64,000 nucleotides of DNA, from NCBI GenBank assembly GCA_023653785.1, contig JAMKCH010051542.1, forward strand, positions 1 through 64,000, in the 5' to 3' direction. The translations under genes were made by a program, and so were the position numbers. This stretch comes from Ophioderma brevispina (lineage: Eukaryota > Echinodermata > Ophiuroidea > Amphilepidida > Ophiodermatidae). The notes below the pieces were generated by a model. The model was not told where the DNA came from, searched no databases, and worked only from the letters and a program-made list of their open reading frames with translations. Positions within the stretch are counted from its first letter, which is position 1; each line of letters starts with the position of its first letter. Positions 1 to 12,400 of this stretch are shown one piece after another.

Positions 1-270
1 TCACGGCGGCCAGGCATTAGTCCAGCAGGCCAGGCATTGTGACCCTGGTTTTTCAGGGTTTGCCATAAGTAAATGTACTATCTTCCAGTGATGCGTTGGT
101 CCGACGCCCGCATTCCTTAGACACTCTATTGATACCGTGGAGAGAGTGGCAGCCTTGCCACCTTCTCCAGGAGTGGAAGTTGATCGAATTGAAGTGTTGG
201 GTGTTTTCTGTTGTTCGTTCTGTGTCGTTACGGGCGGTTTTGTTGTGTTGTATTGTTGGATCTCACGCCG

Positions 271-299
271 CCCTGTCGACCAGCAGGAGGTCGACAGGG
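271..299. repeat. 11-bp hairpin with 7-base loop
   Basis: CCCTGTCGACC at 271-281 and GGTCGACAGGG at 289-299 are exact complements. The surrounding first 420 bases hold no supported gene and look unique in this window. Confidence 0.7.
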
Positions 300-728
300 T
301 CATGCATCGCCATTTGCCAATAATCTTGTGTGTTGGGATTTTGCCGCACCTTATGAGAGAGAGAGAGCACTGACCTGTTACAGAGGTCCCAGTGGGAGAG
401 AGGCGCACATTTGAAAGTTAGTGCGCCCTCTCGGTTTGTTCAACACTAATGAGATATTTTGTTGGTTGAAAGGTCTTATATTCAGTCCTCATGAAGTGAT
501 TAAAACCGATTCAACGCTCTTATGGAGAGCAGTATGCGTATAATTGGCTATATCTGAATATAGGCCGATGAGGTGTTTGTTCATAGCTTCCTTGTATATT
601 TCACCATATCGGTTTTCTATCCCATGAGGACGTCATGAGGGTCGTGAATTATGACGTGCGACTATAGTTATTGTCCCCGCCGAACCAAGTTCGGGAGGGG
701 ACTATAAAATGGGCTCGTCCGGTATGTC

Positions 729-1150
729 CGTATGTATGTCCGTGATAAAAATGTTAACCTGAAACATTTGGGTGATAAAATGTTAACCTGGACATTGGGC
801 ATATTTTTTTTTGGAGAGCTGAGAGCCAGCCAAACTTGGGTATTGAGGAGGGGAACGCCCTACTAACCATGTAATTCATACCCAGGGTCCTCCCGGGTCT
901 GTCAGGGGGTAGTGGAAAAGGTCAATATTGCTGTATGTATGTATGTCAGCTGATAAAAATGTTAACCCTGGAAAAATTTGGGCATATCTTTTTTCTGGAT
1001 GAGCTAGAGCAGCCAAACTTGGCTATATTGTAGGAGGGGAAACCACTATTAAACCATGTAACTTCATACCCTAGGGTCCTCCCTGGGTCTGTCAGGGGGG
1101 TAGGGGAAAAGGTCTCAAGGAAAAAGGTCAATATGGCACAGAAAATGTCA
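729..1150. repeat. Two-copy tandem repeat, about 190 bp
   Basis: Copy 1 (about 765-931) and copy 2 (about 946-1140) share GATAAAAATGTTAACC, GGGCATAT, AGCCAAACTTGG, GGAGGGGAA, AACCATGTAA.TTCATACCC and GGGTCCTCCC.GGGTCTGTCAGGGGG. Copy 1 has a partial extra GTTAACCTG block in front. The repeat is led by GTATGTCCGTATGTATGTCCG. Indels are frequent. Confidence 0.7.
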
Positions 1151-1169
1151 CATGTGGCATATATTGTGT

Positions 1170-1470
1170 TACGATTTATCTGGAGTTCTGTCAGGGCACG
1201 ATGATTGTAACTGGTGGAAGAAGCGGGTGTTGAGGACGTTCTCGATTCTTATTAGATTGGGTGTAAAATATATTAATAAGTATCTAATTTTGCCATAATT
1301 TAGAAAATTTTCCCCAAGGCTTGTGTACCAGTTTTCTGGAGTTCCGTTAAGGCGTATCATGATGTACCTGGTGGAAGGAATGCGCACGAGGAGTTCCGAA
1401 CCTCCTGATTAGTTTTTGGGTGTATTTCGGGGCAAATTGAATATGCAATGAGCTAATTAATATGCGAATA
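1170..1470. repeat. Two related units with a third copy at 6510-6660
   Basis: CTGGAGTTC.GT.A.GGC followed by ATGAT.TA.CTGGTGGAAG.A occurs at about 1178 and 1335. The second runs into GTGTATTTCGGGGCAAATTGAATATGCAATGAGCTAATTAATATGCGAAT. The same run (ATGATGTAATTGTCGGAAGGAAGCGG ... TTTCGGG ... ATATGCAAATGAGCTAATTAATATGCAAA) is found at 6540-6655. Confidence 0.55.
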
Positions 1471-1479
1471 TACAGAGTA

Positions 1480-3890
1480 TTAATGCTGGTGGGGGCAAAA
1501 TATACCACAACAAAGGTATTAATATATGTAGTACCCATGTTTTTTTTTAATTTGAAAGGTTTTTTTAGACTGGTTGTTTGTTACAGTGAGGTAGTCTTTG
1601 GGGTTGCCAGACTGTTTACATTCTGGAAATGAGAAAAGATGTTTAAAATTTGGGTTTCGCCCCCTTCCAGAACTCGTGTTGGGTCAAATTTCAAGTGGTC
1701 ACTGATTTTTTTCATGTTCCAATTGAGGTAAATTATATATTTTTACTAATTTATGTGAATTTCAGCGGATTTCGCACGCGATGAATTTTAGATTTCTGAG
1801 TCAATTACCAAAGGTAACAATTTATTTTTCAATTTTTTTTTGGCGAGCTAGTGGTGGCAAATTCAAGGGTGGACTGGTGCAGTTTTAGTCGTCACTTGGT
1901 GATCGCAATATTGGGGGGGACATATTTCGCATCGCGTTAAATACGAGTGCGCATTGTCGCATAACGGTTTATAGCTGATCAGTAAACACGTGCAGGGACT
2001 GATCACTCGGCATCCACTCGGCTGGACCAGGGTGGAAGCAGTATATAGACATAGGTCATCAGGGAGCCATAGCCCGTACTCCATGCTGATTAAAGCTTGT
2101 AGTTGTAACCCCTATGTTGGGTGAAGAGTCATCTGAATTGAGGGCCCTATTCTTTACCGTTGTAAGTGGACTGGAGCACGGGGGGGAATTATAAAATGCC
2201 TACACGATCCGTGGTGGGTTGTCGGCTTTAGGCCTATATCAATGAATATGAGGCCTATGTAATTCTCACGCTTTTTAAGTTACCGTGTAAACTAAAGTGA
2301 TTGGGCTTAAGTTTTCTGGGTGTCTTTAGCCTATTAAATATTAGATACATGTTTAATGGCATAATATTTTTGGTATTAGGATAAGCCGGACATTGGAAGA
2401 ATAAAGTTTTTTTTTAAACACAGCATCATTGGGAGCGAAGTGGGTTATGCCTCGTGTAATTGGCACGATAATAAATATAACACACGTAGGCCTATAGAGG
2501 CATACAGTTAAATGTAGTGGGGCTGTTTTATCCCGGTTTCTTTTTCAGGGATACAACCCGCAAATTGAATAAGTGCCAACGTGCCATTTTAGGTTGACCA
2601 TATGGCTGCTCAAAGGTAAAGAGCATTTTGGTATCTTATATTTTCAAAACGTACGCTTATTTTCGCTGATTTGAAAATTTTTAATTTTTGCAACGACCAT
2701 GTTGGTTAAGAATACGCACGAAAGGCTATTTTAAATAGCCTTAGTGCGTTATGTTAAACAAAGGGGAACACGTTAAATAGGATTTAACATGCTTCGTCCA
2801 TATTAGAATATGTTACACAACCCGGGACGTGTTGAAGTAGAGCCAATGGGCAAAACAAGGGCAGACATGTGCAATTTGTTTTGGACATGTTGGCGGTAGT
2901 TTTAAGAGGGAAATATTAGGTCTGTTGTTTCTTCAATGGTTTCAGTGTATTTGAGACAGTTTCTTGCTTTCGTATCCAGCTCAGCGTTAGAATAGAATTT
3001 TTTTGTCAGTTGAATTGGGTGTTGTTTTCCCGTCGCGGTGAATCTTTCCAGCGATAGATCGATTCACACGGGGGGGCGTAGTCCTCAATTCTTTCGCATC
3101 AATGCTCGTTAATTGTTTATGACATGTTCGAAGAGATTAACGATGTTCGCCCTAGAGTAGGATTGGCCAGCCTGGATATCCTTTTTGTTTCAAAAGCCCA
3201 GTCAGAAGCTCCGTTTGAACTAAGGGAGTCGGGAGAGAAAGGAGGGAACTTGTGTCCATTGATTAAACCCATAACTTGAATTCTATTGATTTCTTTTTTT
3301 ATTTTTTTTTCCCCCGGGTCTCCGATTTTTTCTTCTTAGTATACCTAAAACTGTTGAGAGGTATAGACGTCTCATATGCCCATAGTGGCTTGGATGTTGA
3401 TCCTTATCACATTTATTGGTAAGCCATATTGATATGCCTCTGAATGTTGGTTCGTAAGCTTAGTTAGAAAGAAATCACCCAGAGTGGGTTCTGTAGGCAG
3501 GTGATTCAGTTGATTCTGCCTTGTTGTGGACGAGTCGATGTCTAGAGGGTCAGTCAAGAGGTCAAGCTAAGAGTGGACGGTCTCGACAGGAGGGACGCAG
3601 GCATCATCTTTTCTGGATGTTTAAGGTGAGAGTATAGATTAACTATCTACGTTAGATTCGGTATTTGTACGACATCTTTCTGGCAGTTGTTAGTATAGAC
3701 CATGAATTATCATAGTAAACTTACTATAATAACTCCAATGAGTAAGACTAGGGTTGAGAGATTCAATTTTAGTGAGGGAATTAGTTCTGGGTATTACGTT
3801 TTCTCCAGATGTTCTCACCTCATCTGCCTCTGTGCCAGTCGTTTGCAATTTCGTAATGTACCACATAGCCGGAAGTATTAATCCGATAAA
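1480..3890. other. No gene recognised
   Basis: AT-rich single-copy-like sequence. Apart from the palindrome at 2714-2749 and two TAGGCCTATA words, I see nothing that supports a gene, splice-bounded exon or element. Confidence 0.5.
2714..2749. repeat. Near-perfect palindrome
   Basis: ACGCACGAAAGGCTATTT faces AAATAGCCTTAGTGCGT, a stem of about 16 pairs with one extra base and one mismatch and almost no loop. Confidence 0.75.
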
Positions 3891-3897
3891 CGGTAAA

Positions 3898-4208
3898 GAC
3901 ACTAAGTGTCTGTTTGATTATTAGGATTAGTAGATATACTTACCTGATGTGGGGTAACATTATACTCCCAGCCAGTCCAGCCCCTGAGAACCTTCTGGCT
4001 GTTGATCTGTAGGCCTAAGTTAGAGAGGTCAGGGATAAGTGGGGCGTCCGTGTTGATCGGTACCTGTCGGTTGGAGGTTCCATTTTTGTATAGGGGTGGT
4101 TAGATTTAGGGAATGCTGCAGTCGTCACAAGGAAAGATTGCAATTTGTAATTACCCAATCAGGTAAGTATATACTAATCCTATTAAACAAACAAGGACAC
4201 TTAGTGTT
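3898..4208. repeat. Inverted repeat with U1-5'-end-like arms
   Basis: Imperfect arms of about 58 bases (3898-3955 and 4151-4208) share ACACTAAGTGTC, TAGGATTAGTA and ATACTTACCTGAT. The 11-mer ATACTTACCTG, at 3936-3946 on the + strand and 4160-4170 on the minus strand, equals the 5' end of U1 snRNA. The downstream U1 stem-loops are not recognisable, so this is not a U1 gene. Confidence 0.6.
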
Positions 4209-4209
4209 T

Positions 4210-6500
4210 TACTCGTCACTGGTATATATATAGTCACTTTTATGATTAGAAGCCCTCAAAGTTTGATCCATGTCAAGATACCCACGATAAAACGTAGGTT
4301 AGGCATAGAGTATAGTGATAATTAATATCATGAACTCATCACTGTTACACCAGGTGGTGTCTATATCATGTTTACACTTCATTGGGATTTCCCGGGATTT
4401 CCCTTGAGGGATACATGACCGTTGACACGCCGCCTCGTGTCCCGTGTTGCTATGATACACACACGCTCCTACTTAGTGCCAAGCATTTGAACAGTGTTGA
4501 AAAAAGAAATACCAACATAATTTTAATTGAGAGACAAATTATTTCCATGTCGGTATTTAATCTAAATAAGTACATATTCATTGTTATTGTGCGAGATTAG
4601 AAAAATTTTATGACTTGTGTTAAGAGAGCAAGAGCAATAGCAAGTGCGATTAGCCTATTATCAAAAAGCTGACATTTTAAACCAAACTAAATTTTGAATC
4701 AATTTGAAACAAAATAAAAGCAGGTTTACGTACGTTTGAGCCTTTGTCTCTTCATTCTCTTTCGGACTTTTTTGCACTTACAGGATATTGTTGTTCGGGC
4801 AATTCCAAATATCAGCTTAATGGTTATGGTTACGACCAAAACAGTAACCTATTACATCAGAAAAAAGTAAATTACTAGACCATATTCCTTACAAGGTTTA
4901 CTTTTACCGTTTCATGAATAAAAGAACGGCAAAGCAAAAAAATTAAAGGATATCAATCTTAACAACGTCAACAGACCATCTGGGAATGTTCCCTTGCCAC
5001 CATTCCACAAAAGCTGAAAGCTCAAGGTGCTGTTCGATCGTATTGCTTCCCCAGTCCAGCTCCCAGGTCAACTATCTTGCCGCCACATATTATTTCGCAG
5101 TCTAAATTTGTGTGACTGTACGGGTACCTTATACCGTTCTCTAGCAGACTCAGTCAGAACCCTTATGATCCCCTTCTTCACAATCCAGAACCAGAACAGA
5201 AATCAATTATTCATATTTTCTGTGATTTTATGTACATCCTTTTCAAAGAATTATTTAACATACAAATTACATCAGTTCCTCGGGCCGGGGGCGGACCATG
5301 CAACGTGACATTACCTCGATCCTATGTACTAAATGGATCAAACCAAACAAACAAAGTTAACATAGCTGCCATTCATATGTTAATTGCAAGTAACAAAAAT
5401 AAACAACGGTTTAATGTCAGAATTATTTTTCAAAAATCATTTTAGAAATGACTATGATTTGGAAAGTCGAAATAAATCATGTGTTTTTTATTGCTTTAAA
5501 ATACGTACTTTTAGGCTGAAACAGCTTTTGTAACAAATGGTGACGACATGGCCATGCGGTGATATTTGACACAAAAACAAAGGTTTTAGAAACTCAGTTT
5601 TATGATTTTCACGGGTTATTGCAAATTGTGGATTCAGAAATTACAGGTGGGTGACGTGATTACCTGTGGTCAGAGCTGAAAAAAGTCATGAAGATCAGTA
5701 TAGGTGAAAGCTTAGACTGGCTGGGGGAATTTCCCAGACCGTTTTTTAATCATCAGTGAATTTGGAACCCAACGCGACATTTCGGAATTTCATTATTTAT
5801 ATTTATTTTCGCCCCTTTAATTTTGGAGACAAAACGACTCGTACTTCAATTTTATTATCCTTTATTCTTTATTCTTCTCTCTTCTCATTAATTTTTCGTT
5901 TTCCCCCTAATTTCCCGCGAGGATGCAAGATTTGCCCGGCAAGGAGCTTCCCAAATTCCCAGGTTTTCCCGCCACGGTGCACCTGTCGACATCATGTTTT
6001 GCTGCCACTGTTTATATAGGAATTACTTCAGATGTGTATGGTCAGTGATGTTCCGTAGTCATTTTTGCTTTTTGTCGGTGGCATCGGGTTGATACGGCCC
6101 CGATTAGGCTCTAAGTTATAGGCGTAAAATGAGAGCAAGCTAATTCTTTTATCTTGGGATTTTAATAAAATAATACAACGAACATTGCTACTGAAGATTT
6201 TCTCTTACTATACAATGCAATAATGATTTTGGTATGCTACAATCAGAAAGTGATTAGTAGATGGACAAGCACTATGAAATGCAAAAACACAATTTGTTTG
6301 AAAAATTGAGTACACCTCATCGGGAAATATTCTTATCAGCCTTTAGTCTATATAGTATATTGCATGTACGCGATCGGTAGGGCTACGCGATGTAACTGGT
6401 ACCAAAGGAGGGGCCGCGGTGGGGATGACATGTTGTGATCTCTTGCGACCTGGTGACCTCATGTGACTTTGACCTCATGTTCAATCAAAATGTTAACCCT
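4210..6500. other. No gene recognised
   Basis: Short chance frames only. The text around 5820-6000 is pyrimidine-rich (TTCTCTCTTCTC) but has no acceptor followed by a conserved frame. Confidence 0.5.
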
Positions 6501-6880
6501 TTCCCGCAAAACTTGTGTTATGATGTGGAGTGCCATAAGGGTATAATGATGTAATTGTCGGAAGGAAGCGGTATTTAAGAGATTTTCCACCTGAGTAGAC
6601 AGGCGTTATTTCGGGAAAATTACATATGCAAATGAGCTAATTAATATGCAAACAAATTGCGTAATCACTATATTTTTGAAACAGGTTCATTCGTAGCAAA
6701 ATTTTTCACTGCATTGCAAACCCATTATGGTGCGCATCTTCTTTTGCCATTCAAAAAATTTGTGATACATGCGGCTCCTTAGGAATTCTAATGAGCTAAT
6801 TAAATCTGCATAATTCGCTGTACGCTTAAACAATACATCGATATGCAAAATCCTTACTACTTGTTGTGTGAATCATATGG
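6500..6880. repeat. Dispersed copy of the 1.2-1.5 kb repeat
   Basis: GTTAACCCTTTCCCGCAAAACTTGTGTTATG opens the block; TAATGATGTAATTGTCGGAAGG and CATATGCAAATGAGCTAATTAATATGC follow, as at 1335-1470. A shorter echo, CTAATGAGCTAATTAAATCTGCATAATTC, lies at 6788. No gene. Confidence 0.45.
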
Positions 6881-6889
6881 AGGCGAAGG

Positions 6890-7200
6890 CTGAGGTGTTA
6901 GGGAAGAGGAAGGCTGGGGTGTTGGGGGGCGAAAAAAGGGATGGGGTGGTGGGGAGCAGGGAAATGAAGGGTGGTGGTGTTTAGGTTTAGGGAAGGAGGA
7001 AAGTTTGGGTGTGTTGGGGACGGTTGGGGTGTTGGGAGGTGGAGTGAGTCGGGAGTGGTAGGTGAGTGCGTAGGTGATGGTGTAGGTGATAAGGGTGAGG
7101 GGGGCAGGGTGGGGTGCAGGGGAGGGGAAGGGTAAGGTGCATTGGGGAAGGGGCGTGGGAGAGAGTTGGGAGGGTGCATCGGGGAGGGGGTAAGGTGATA
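6890..7200. repeat. G-rich low-complexity tract
   Basis: Dense GGGG, GGGTGTTGGGG and GGAGGGG runs on the + strand. The proline-rich frames on the minus strand arise from this composition and are not genes. G-quadruplex formation is plausible. Confidence 0.7.
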
Positions 7201-7299
7201 TTGTGACCTCATGTCACCTTTGTGCCATTATTGGGAGGGGTCGTGGTGAATCAGGCAGGAGTGGGTGGGTGCATCAGGTAGGGGATGAGTGGTGTGAAT

Positions 7300-8470
7300 T
7301 GACCTCATGTGACCTGGTGAACCTCATGTGGAATTTGGTGACTCCATGTGACCTTGGTGGACTCATGTGACCTGGGACCCCATGTGACCTTGGTGACCCT
7401 ATGTGACCTTGGTGACCCCATGGGGACCTTTGTGACCCATGTGACCTGGGTGACCCCTGTGACCTTGGTGCCCCAAGTGACCTTGGATGACAAATGTGAC
7501 CTTGGTGACCTCATGTGACTTGGTGGACCCATGTGGACCTCGGTGATCCCATGTGACCTCAGTGACCCATGTCATGGGGAGAGGAGGAAGGGTGGGGTGT
7601 TGTGGGAAAGGGTGGGGAGGGAACAGTGAGGGTGGGGTGTTTAGGAGGGACCAGGGTGGGGTTTTGGGGTGAAGGTTCTGGGTTGAGGTGGTGGGAGTGC
7701 GTCGGGGAGGTGTGGGTTGAGTCGGGTGAGGGGGTCGGGTGGGGTGATCGGGAAGGTAGGTGCATGGGGGAGGGGCGTGGTGATAGATTGGGGAGGGGGT
7801 GTGGTAGCTAGTTGGGGAGGGTTGCATCGGGGGAGGGGTTGTGATCTTGTGGACCCTCATGCTGACATTGGAACCTAATGTCAACTTTGGTGCCATTCAT
7901 TGGGGAGGGGTCGGGCTGCATCAGGCAGGAGAGGGAAGGTGCAATCAGGTAGATTTAGTAGAAATGGTGGATGACCTCATGTGACTATGGTGGCCTCATT
8001 GTGACCTTAGTGACATCCATTTGACTTGGTGACCCCATGTGAACTTGGTGACCCCAGTGACATTGGGACCCAGTGTTGGACCTCTGAGACGAACCCAATT
8101 AAAACTCGGTGTGAAAACTATTGACCCTCAGTGACCACTGACCTCAGTGACCCATGTCATGGGAAGGCTGGGTGTTAGGAGGAAAGGTGACGGGTTGGGG
8201 AAAGGGTGGATGTTGGGAGGGGGAAAGGTGGGGATGGGAAGTGAAGGGTGGGGTTTTAGGGAGGGTGAAAGGTGGGGTTTTAGGGGCAGGTAGGGTGTCG
8301 TGGGAAGGTGGTGGAGTGCGGCGGGGGGGTTTGGGTGTGTGGAGGGGGAGTGGGTTGCATCAGGAGGTAGCAGGGTTTACGTGCATTGGGGAGGGACGGT
8401 GTGGTGAGGTGTTCTTGGTGACTTCATGTGTGACATTGGTGACCTCATGTCACCTTTGGTGCTATTCATT
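7300..8470. repeat. TGACC minisatellite with G-rich interruptions
   Basis: Short units of the form GTGACCTTGGTGACCCCAT repeat at 7300-7570, again at 7965-8160 and briefly at 8410-8460. G-rich blocks similar to 6890-7200 separate the stretches. On the complementary strand the half-sites read AGGTCA or GGGTCA, spaced by three (CCA) and four (CATG or CATA) bases. Scattered relatives occur at 6450-6480 and 12665-12710. Reading frames here are artefacts. Confidence 0.8.
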
Positions 8471-8589
8471 GGGGAGGGGTCGGGTGCATCCAGGAGAAGC
8501 AGAGAGGGAAGCTTATTTTTATGAGCAAAAATTAGCTTTAAATAAAGCTATTAATAGACCACTGCATCATTGATGCTCTGGGTTAAAAT

Positions 8590-9240
8590 TAAGGAATGAA
8601 GACAGGAAATTGGAATCTGGTACTTATTACAAATGAAACCAAGCAATACATTATTTTAGGGGGAAGAACGAGGTGGATTCTGAGTTCTACACGCAAAAAT
8701 AGGCAAATCCTCTATTTTAGGTACCTAAATATTTCAATAGGAAAACTATTAAGTTTTTCTATGGGTCCTAAAATTATTATAATATACAGTTGAAACATTT
8801 TAGGGGTCTTTATCCAGATGCACATATATAGATTAGGGTGTAGGTTAGGGTTCAGGGTTAGAGTTAGGGTCGGTAGGGTTCGGGTTTAGGTTTAGGAGTT
8901 TAGGGTTAGGTTAGGTTTAGGGTTAGGGTTAGTAGGGTTAGGGTTTAGGGTATAGGGTTTAGGGTTTGAGGGTTTAGGGTTAGGGTTAGGGTTAGGGTAT
9001 TTATGTTTAACATATAAAACCCTAAAATGTAGGAGGTACTGCATAGGAATAATTAATAGAAGCCTTGCTATATAATTTAGGTACCTAAAATAGAGGATGC
9101 CCAAATAATGGTACGCTGGTTTAAAATTGTCTTAAAGAGAGTGCCGGGTTAAAAAAATCATACCATTATTTTCATTAAACAGATGTATAATTCATAGTAA
9201 TATTTAACGTTATGGCTTAAATACAATGAAAATTAAATAG
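8590..9240. repeat. Inverted-repeat element enclosing an interstitial telomeric array
   Basis: Perfect 23-base inverted arms containing TTTTAGGTACCTAAA lie at 8708-8730 and 9075-9097. Outside and inside them the similarity continues imperfectly for some tens of bases (CTATTAA, TCCTA, CATTTTAGG). The right flank, AAATCATACC.TTATT.TCATT and GGCTTAAATACAA, recurs at 15412-15515, so this is a dispersed family. The telomere-like array fills the spacer. Confidence 0.6.
8831..9000 (+). repeat. Interstitial telomeric repeat array, TTAGGG type
   Basis: About 170 bases of degenerate GGGTTA units with TTTAGGG, TTCGGG and other variants. The G-rich strand is the + strand. TTAGGG is the usual animal telomere repeat. 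The degeneracy and the non-telomeric flanks on both sides show it is internal, not a chromosome end. Confidence 0.85.
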
Positions 9241-9376
9241 CTTATACTGGTACTGCACTGCATAGTCAAAATAATAGCAGGTATTAATTGACAACTAGAT
9301 TCATATGTTGCAATAGCTGCCATGTGATACATCTGTGTGCTGCCATGTATTGGTAGATCTGAAATCTTTCCTTGAG

Positions 9377-9440
9377 TCAGGGCTCTTGAAATGGTTCTCA
9401 GGCAACGAGTTGCCTGAAGAACCATTTCAAGAGCCACTGA
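9377..9440. repeat. Near-perfect hairpin with two-base loop
   Basis: GGCTCTTGAAATGGTTCT.CAGGCAAC (9381-9406) and its complement at 9409-9435 pair throughout except for one bulged base; the loop is GA. Four more pairs extend the stem after a second bulge. The loop is too tight for a standard microRNA precursor. Confidence 0.85.
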
Positions 9441-12400
9441 AAAAAGACTTGGATAATAGTATTTTTATGGGAATTTATGATAAATTTCAGCTGTTGCAAC
9501 ATTTACAACCTTGTTGCATTCATGAGATATATACTTTGTTCGGCTGAACAAGGAGTGACGTCATATATTTCATGCAGTCTTAAACGTACGAGTCGCAGTA
9601 AAGCACACAGTTGTAATCGCCAGCGTACAAAGCGGCGTGCGGCGGGGGACGATTACGGCATGCACAATACCTGCATGAGGTTTATGACAGCACTCCTTTT
9701 AGTTCAGGCGGATGAAGTATAGCTCATGTAAATATATTGGAAAAAAAAAAAAAACTGTTGGCTTTGCTGTGAAGGCTTCTGCACACCAGTATTAATATAC
9801 TCTTATTAATTGTGTGTACTCATGTTAGAAATCCTCTGGATTGCTGTTCTCATGTGGAATCATAATATGAGTTTAACATGGAAAAATTGAGCTTGGATCT
9901 GCATTTAGCTATTTATGAAAAGCTAGCCAGGTATGGATCGTAGGTTAATCCCCATTTCGTATTGTATTCTGTACAAAGCGCAAATTTCATGGATTTCAGT
10001 GACTTATCCCTTCAATCCTGGTATAAGAGTGTATAAATCGATAACACAGAGGTCAGTGGCTTTGACGGTGGTCCCATTAAAGGTGGGTGATCCGATCAAC
10101 AGCCTCATCTCCCCACTTTATTCAGAAAATACAGTTTGTAACGTCTTCCGTTTAAAGATAGCCTGTACCAAAGAGTTTAATTTCTGGTGACTCAAATATG
10201 GTAATTTTAACAGGCAGTGAAGCAAAAATAAAAGCCTGTTGTCAATGTGTTGTAAAAAAACCGGTTAAGTTCCCCACAGGCACAAACCGTTATGTATAGT
10301 GGTGTGTTGTTTTTGTTGTGTACACAGCTGTGTGTGTGTGCGGGTGCACACACATTTGTGCGTGTTGTCCCTGTGATGATAATGTTGTCAAGGACATCTG
10401 AGGTCATTACCTATGGCTGAAAATGTAACCTGTATTGTATTACTGACATGTTGTAGTACTCAATCTCTCTGGAAGAAAGCTGGAAGAAACATCTAGAAAT
10501 TTCACCTCTTCCCTAATTTCATAATTTTTTCTTTCTTTCTTTCTTTTTCTTTTATATAGCAACTTTGCTGCATTGTAAAAGTGCACTCTATTAAAATCAC
10601 ATTTGATTTTGATTATTAAAGGCATATCAGTGATCAAACCGGAAAGGGTCAAACTATTTAAAATTTGCCAAGGAAGCGTAGTTAAAGTGAAGGCAATGAG
10701 GGCCCTAGAATTAGATATGTACTTTTTCCAAGGAAAAATTGCAAAAAGGGAGAAGAGAGAAAGGAGGAAAGGAGAAAACAGCCGATGTTCCAAGAAATTG
10801 ACTCCCCATTTAAAGTACGTGCATTAGTAGTGCGTACGGACAGTAAGGACTAAAAATAACGATTTGTCCGAAATGTTTGCTTGTGGTCCGATTACTTGAA
10901 GGTATGTTTAGGATACCAATGCTTTGCATGAATATGTGATTTTTTGATTGATTTTGATTTTCTCATTTACCAAATCAATGATGGACCTTTACCTAAAGTT
11001 TAAGGACATTAAATGCATATTGGGAAATTTACTTATCTTCTGTTGGCATTAGATGATCACAAGGGTAACTAGCATTCAGTCACTCGTTTAGGGGCACTTT
11101 TCATTAAGGGGGAGCTCACTGTTTTAAAAGGGTCATAAATGAGGATATCCTTGGAAAAGTTTGAGGGAAGAAGTTTGAAGTGATTTGTCTATAATTTGAA
11201 GGGTGCTCTGAATCAGGAATTTTGGGTCCAACCTTTAAGAAAATGTGAGAACATTGAAGATAAACACAATTTGACAATAATTGTCCAGAGATTGGATCCA
11301 AAAATTCAGTCTGATTTGGCATCTTCAAACTATAGAAAAAAATCCTCAACAAATCTGTCCAAACTGAGAATAGGATTTCCCATTTATGACCAACTATTAT
11401 GCAGTTTTGGCATGGGAATTGTTTTTTAAAAAGTCTGCTTTTTATTGGAGGACGTGCCTCACACAGCGTTGAAAATATTGTAACCAAAACAAAACCAAAC
11501 AGTATCATATTGACAGTTTTGACAACTGATTTGGATTACGTATTCCACTATCTACATCCTTTCCAAATTTTAAAAAAATTTCATTTGTGGGCAGACATTG
11601 ATTTCAGCTTAAAATGTAATTGTACACAGATCTCTATGAGGATTGAAACAACAGAGGGCATATAAATGAGTCTGATCCCGCCATTGGTTTAAACACGTAA
11701 AAGCGAATCTTGATAATATTCTGAATGTTTTATATGTTTTCAGGAATATGTCTTATTCCAAAACTATTGGAGATAAGATCAACTCCACTGTAAGGGGTTA
11801 TTTCTGAATTTTTCTGGATGAATTACGGATGAGGATGAGAGGTCTTAAGTGGGTCTTGGGAACACCAATGACCGACCCACATCAAAGCACCCAAATTGTT
11901 TTGTGGTGTACTCATTTGCTGTAAATTCTTTGATATTGGGGTGAGTTGCTAGATTGAATGAGGGCTAGGTGGCCATTCATCCTTATTGAAAAGCAAGGTG
12001 GTGGCGGGTAAACAGAGATGGGCATACCAATCTGACGACTTCGTTCCATAGTCTCTGTTTCTTTTAGCAATGCCTTCGCCAAGTGTGTGAAAATTGAACA
12101 ACTGTTGTCCACCATGGCTACGCCTAAAGGATTCCTATGTTTACCTACAGATAATTGTTACGGATTCAGTTGTGCGGGGACCATGGATTACTTGGAATAT
12201 TGGTAAGTTGTCGACATGATATTCGACTCTAGCTAGTACTCAATTCTGCGGGGATATGTACTTAGAGGAAGGCAGAACTTCAGTTTTTGTGTCACCTGTA
12301 AAGAGGGTAATATTGCGTTGGTATTTTGTTGTGTGTTCTGTGATAATAAACTGTGTCTGTGGGGGTAAAACATATTCACCCCAAACATAAATTTCCCTCT

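Noticed and set aside
1..408. 135-residue minus-strand frame
   Set aside because: No domain, runs off the edge, and the frame is equally open on the other strand.
3936..3946. U1 snRNA gene
   Set aside because: Only the first 11 bases match; the stem-loops and Sm site are not seen.
6898..7896. Proline- and histidine-rich minus-strand frames
   Set aside because: They are the complement of G-rich and TGACC minisatellites.
8831..9000. Chromosome end
   Set aside because: The TTAGGG array is degenerate and has ordinary sequence on both sides.
9377..9440. microRNA precursor
   Set aside because: A two-base loop and almost perfect stem do not fit a normal precursor.
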